A stretch of 5,382 nt of DNA from Candidatus Omnitrophota bacterium. Its GTDB lineage: Bacteria; Omnitrophota; Gorgyraeia; 2-01-FULL-45-10. Position 1 is the stretch's first letter; the number at the start of each line of letters is the position of its first letter. The stretch spans positions 1 to 5,382 of the forward strand of contig JAUYDB010000265.1 in NCBI GenBank assembly GCA_030691985.1, written 5' to 3'. A program made the translations under genes and the position numbers. The notes beneath the pieces are model-generated. The model was not told where the DNA came from. It saw nothing but the letters and a program-made list of their open reading frames with translations, and ran no database searches. This document shows, piece by piece, positions 4,958 to 5,382 of this stretch.

Positions 4958-4987
4958 ATTCTACCTTATTTCAGGCCTTTGAGTCGA
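4958..4987 (-). promoter_or_regulatory. candidate promoter of the phosphoesterase gene
   Basis: In the 101-base gap after the ABC-F stop codon, the minus strand has TCGACT (4982-4987, 4 of 6) and, 18 bases on, TAGAAT (4958-4963, 5 of 6). Transcription would start near 4951, about 55 bases before the phosphoesterase start. No convincing terminator for the upstream gene is visible in the gap, so read-through is also possible. Confidence 0.35.
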
Positions 4988-4998
4988 GGATAATTTTC

Positions 4999-5382
4999 CT
5001 AACTAGCATATTTCCGCTTCTCGGCATCGTATTTTTTCATAGCCGCGTCAAGCTGATCGTAACAGGATTCTATCTTTTCCGCCAGCGTTTTAAGTTCTCT
5101 GGAAAGCTCGCTCCTTCGGATGGCTCCGAGGCCCCCTCTTACCGAAGCCTTAGCCAGCTCCTCGTTCACTGCCGCCACTCTGGCCTCGGAAGAGATTATC
5201 TCGCCCTCCAGGCTCTTAATCTTCTCTTCGAGAGGCTTTAAAATTCTCGACCTCATCGCGATAAACTCCGCGCGGGCCTTTCTTGTCATTTTACTTCTAT
5301 GCCCTTTTACCTTGCCGCGTCCTGAGCCGCTTTTTGGCGGGACCGGTTGCGGTATGGCGGCCGGCGCGCCGGATTCTTCGGA
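4999..5382 (-). CDS. ABC-F family ATPase, C-terminal part (partial)
   Basis: The frame is open to the right edge, so only the last 127 residues are present. An apparent ATG at 5289 is internal, since the 31 codons upstream continue in frame. The visible part begins with a Pro/Ala/Gly/Ser-rich linker (SEESGAPAAIPQPVPP), then a basic stretch (GRGKVKGHRSKMTRKARAEF). A long charged coiled coil follows (RSRILKPLEEKIKSLEGEI to the end), broken once around ASVRGGLGAI. This matches the tail of soluble ABC-F ATPases (Uup, EttA and resistance-type relatives), where a coiled-coil hairpin follows the second ATPase domain. These proteins act on the ribosome or on nucleic acid rather than in transport. The ATPase domains lie outside the window, so the subfamily cannot be assigned and the call rests on tail architecture alone. 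Confidence 0.65.
   Translation of the reverse strand, partial: SEESGAPAAIPQPVPPKSGSGRGKVKGHRSKMTRKARAEFIAMRSRILKPLEEKIKSLEGEIISSEARVAAVNEELAKASVRGGLGAIRRSELSRELKTLAEKIESCYDQLDAAMKKYDAEKRKYAS

Noticed and set aside
4999..5289. Separate 96-aa coiled-coil protein starting at 5289
   Set aside because: The frame continues upstream without a stop to the window edge as a linker typical of ABC-F proteins, and no ribosome binding site precedes the ATG at 5289.
1..5382. CRISPR array, insertion sequence, integrase, or rRNA
   Set aside because: No regularly spaced direct repeats, no transposase or recombinase motifs and no rRNA-like sequence are seen on either strand.

Overview
The window looks like a contig from an uncultured diderm (Gram-negative-type) bacterium. 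An LptF/LptG permease implies an outer membrane with lipopolysaccharide-type lipid, and the other genes are ordinary bacterial housekeeping genes. The gene mix, compact minus-strand organisation and interspersed CATTGCGAG-type repeat would suit a candidate-phylum genome such as Omnitrophota. That placement is an impression from style, not something the sequence proves.

All supported genes lie on the minus strand, so transcription runs from right to left. Right to left the layout is: the C-terminal end of an ABC-F ATPase (4999 to the right edge); a membrane-anchored calcineurin-like metallophosphoesterase (3956-4897); an interspersed inverted repeat (3848-3936); an LptF/LptG permease (2728-3822); a very basic 46-residue protein (2586-2726); thioredoxin reductase trxB (1621-2571); a spacer full of inverted repeats (1435-1620); and tRNA-Phe(GAA) (1360-1434). 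The permease, small protein and trxB are tightly packed (1-nt and 14-nt gaps) and are probably co-transcribed.

Left of the tRNA, on its 3' side, the character changes. The DNA appears more AT-rich and holds a winged-helix protein of the phage/plasmid replication type (706-1176). It overlaps by 8 nt a 73-residue protein with a K-A-V-L...E-V-W-I-P-K motif (492-713). A weak third reading frame follows (308-469), then about 300 bases without a convincing gene. That stretch contains a good minus-strand promoter match followed by a hairpin and T-run, a possible small RNA. This is what one end of a mobile element integrated at a tRNA 3' end would look like, but no integrase and no second attachment site are visible.

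The most interesting points are the tRNA-Phe with changes at two normally near-invariant tertiary positions, the accessory two-gene module, the possible small RNA, the nested inverted repeats beside the tRNA, and the overlooked basic small protein coupled to the permease.
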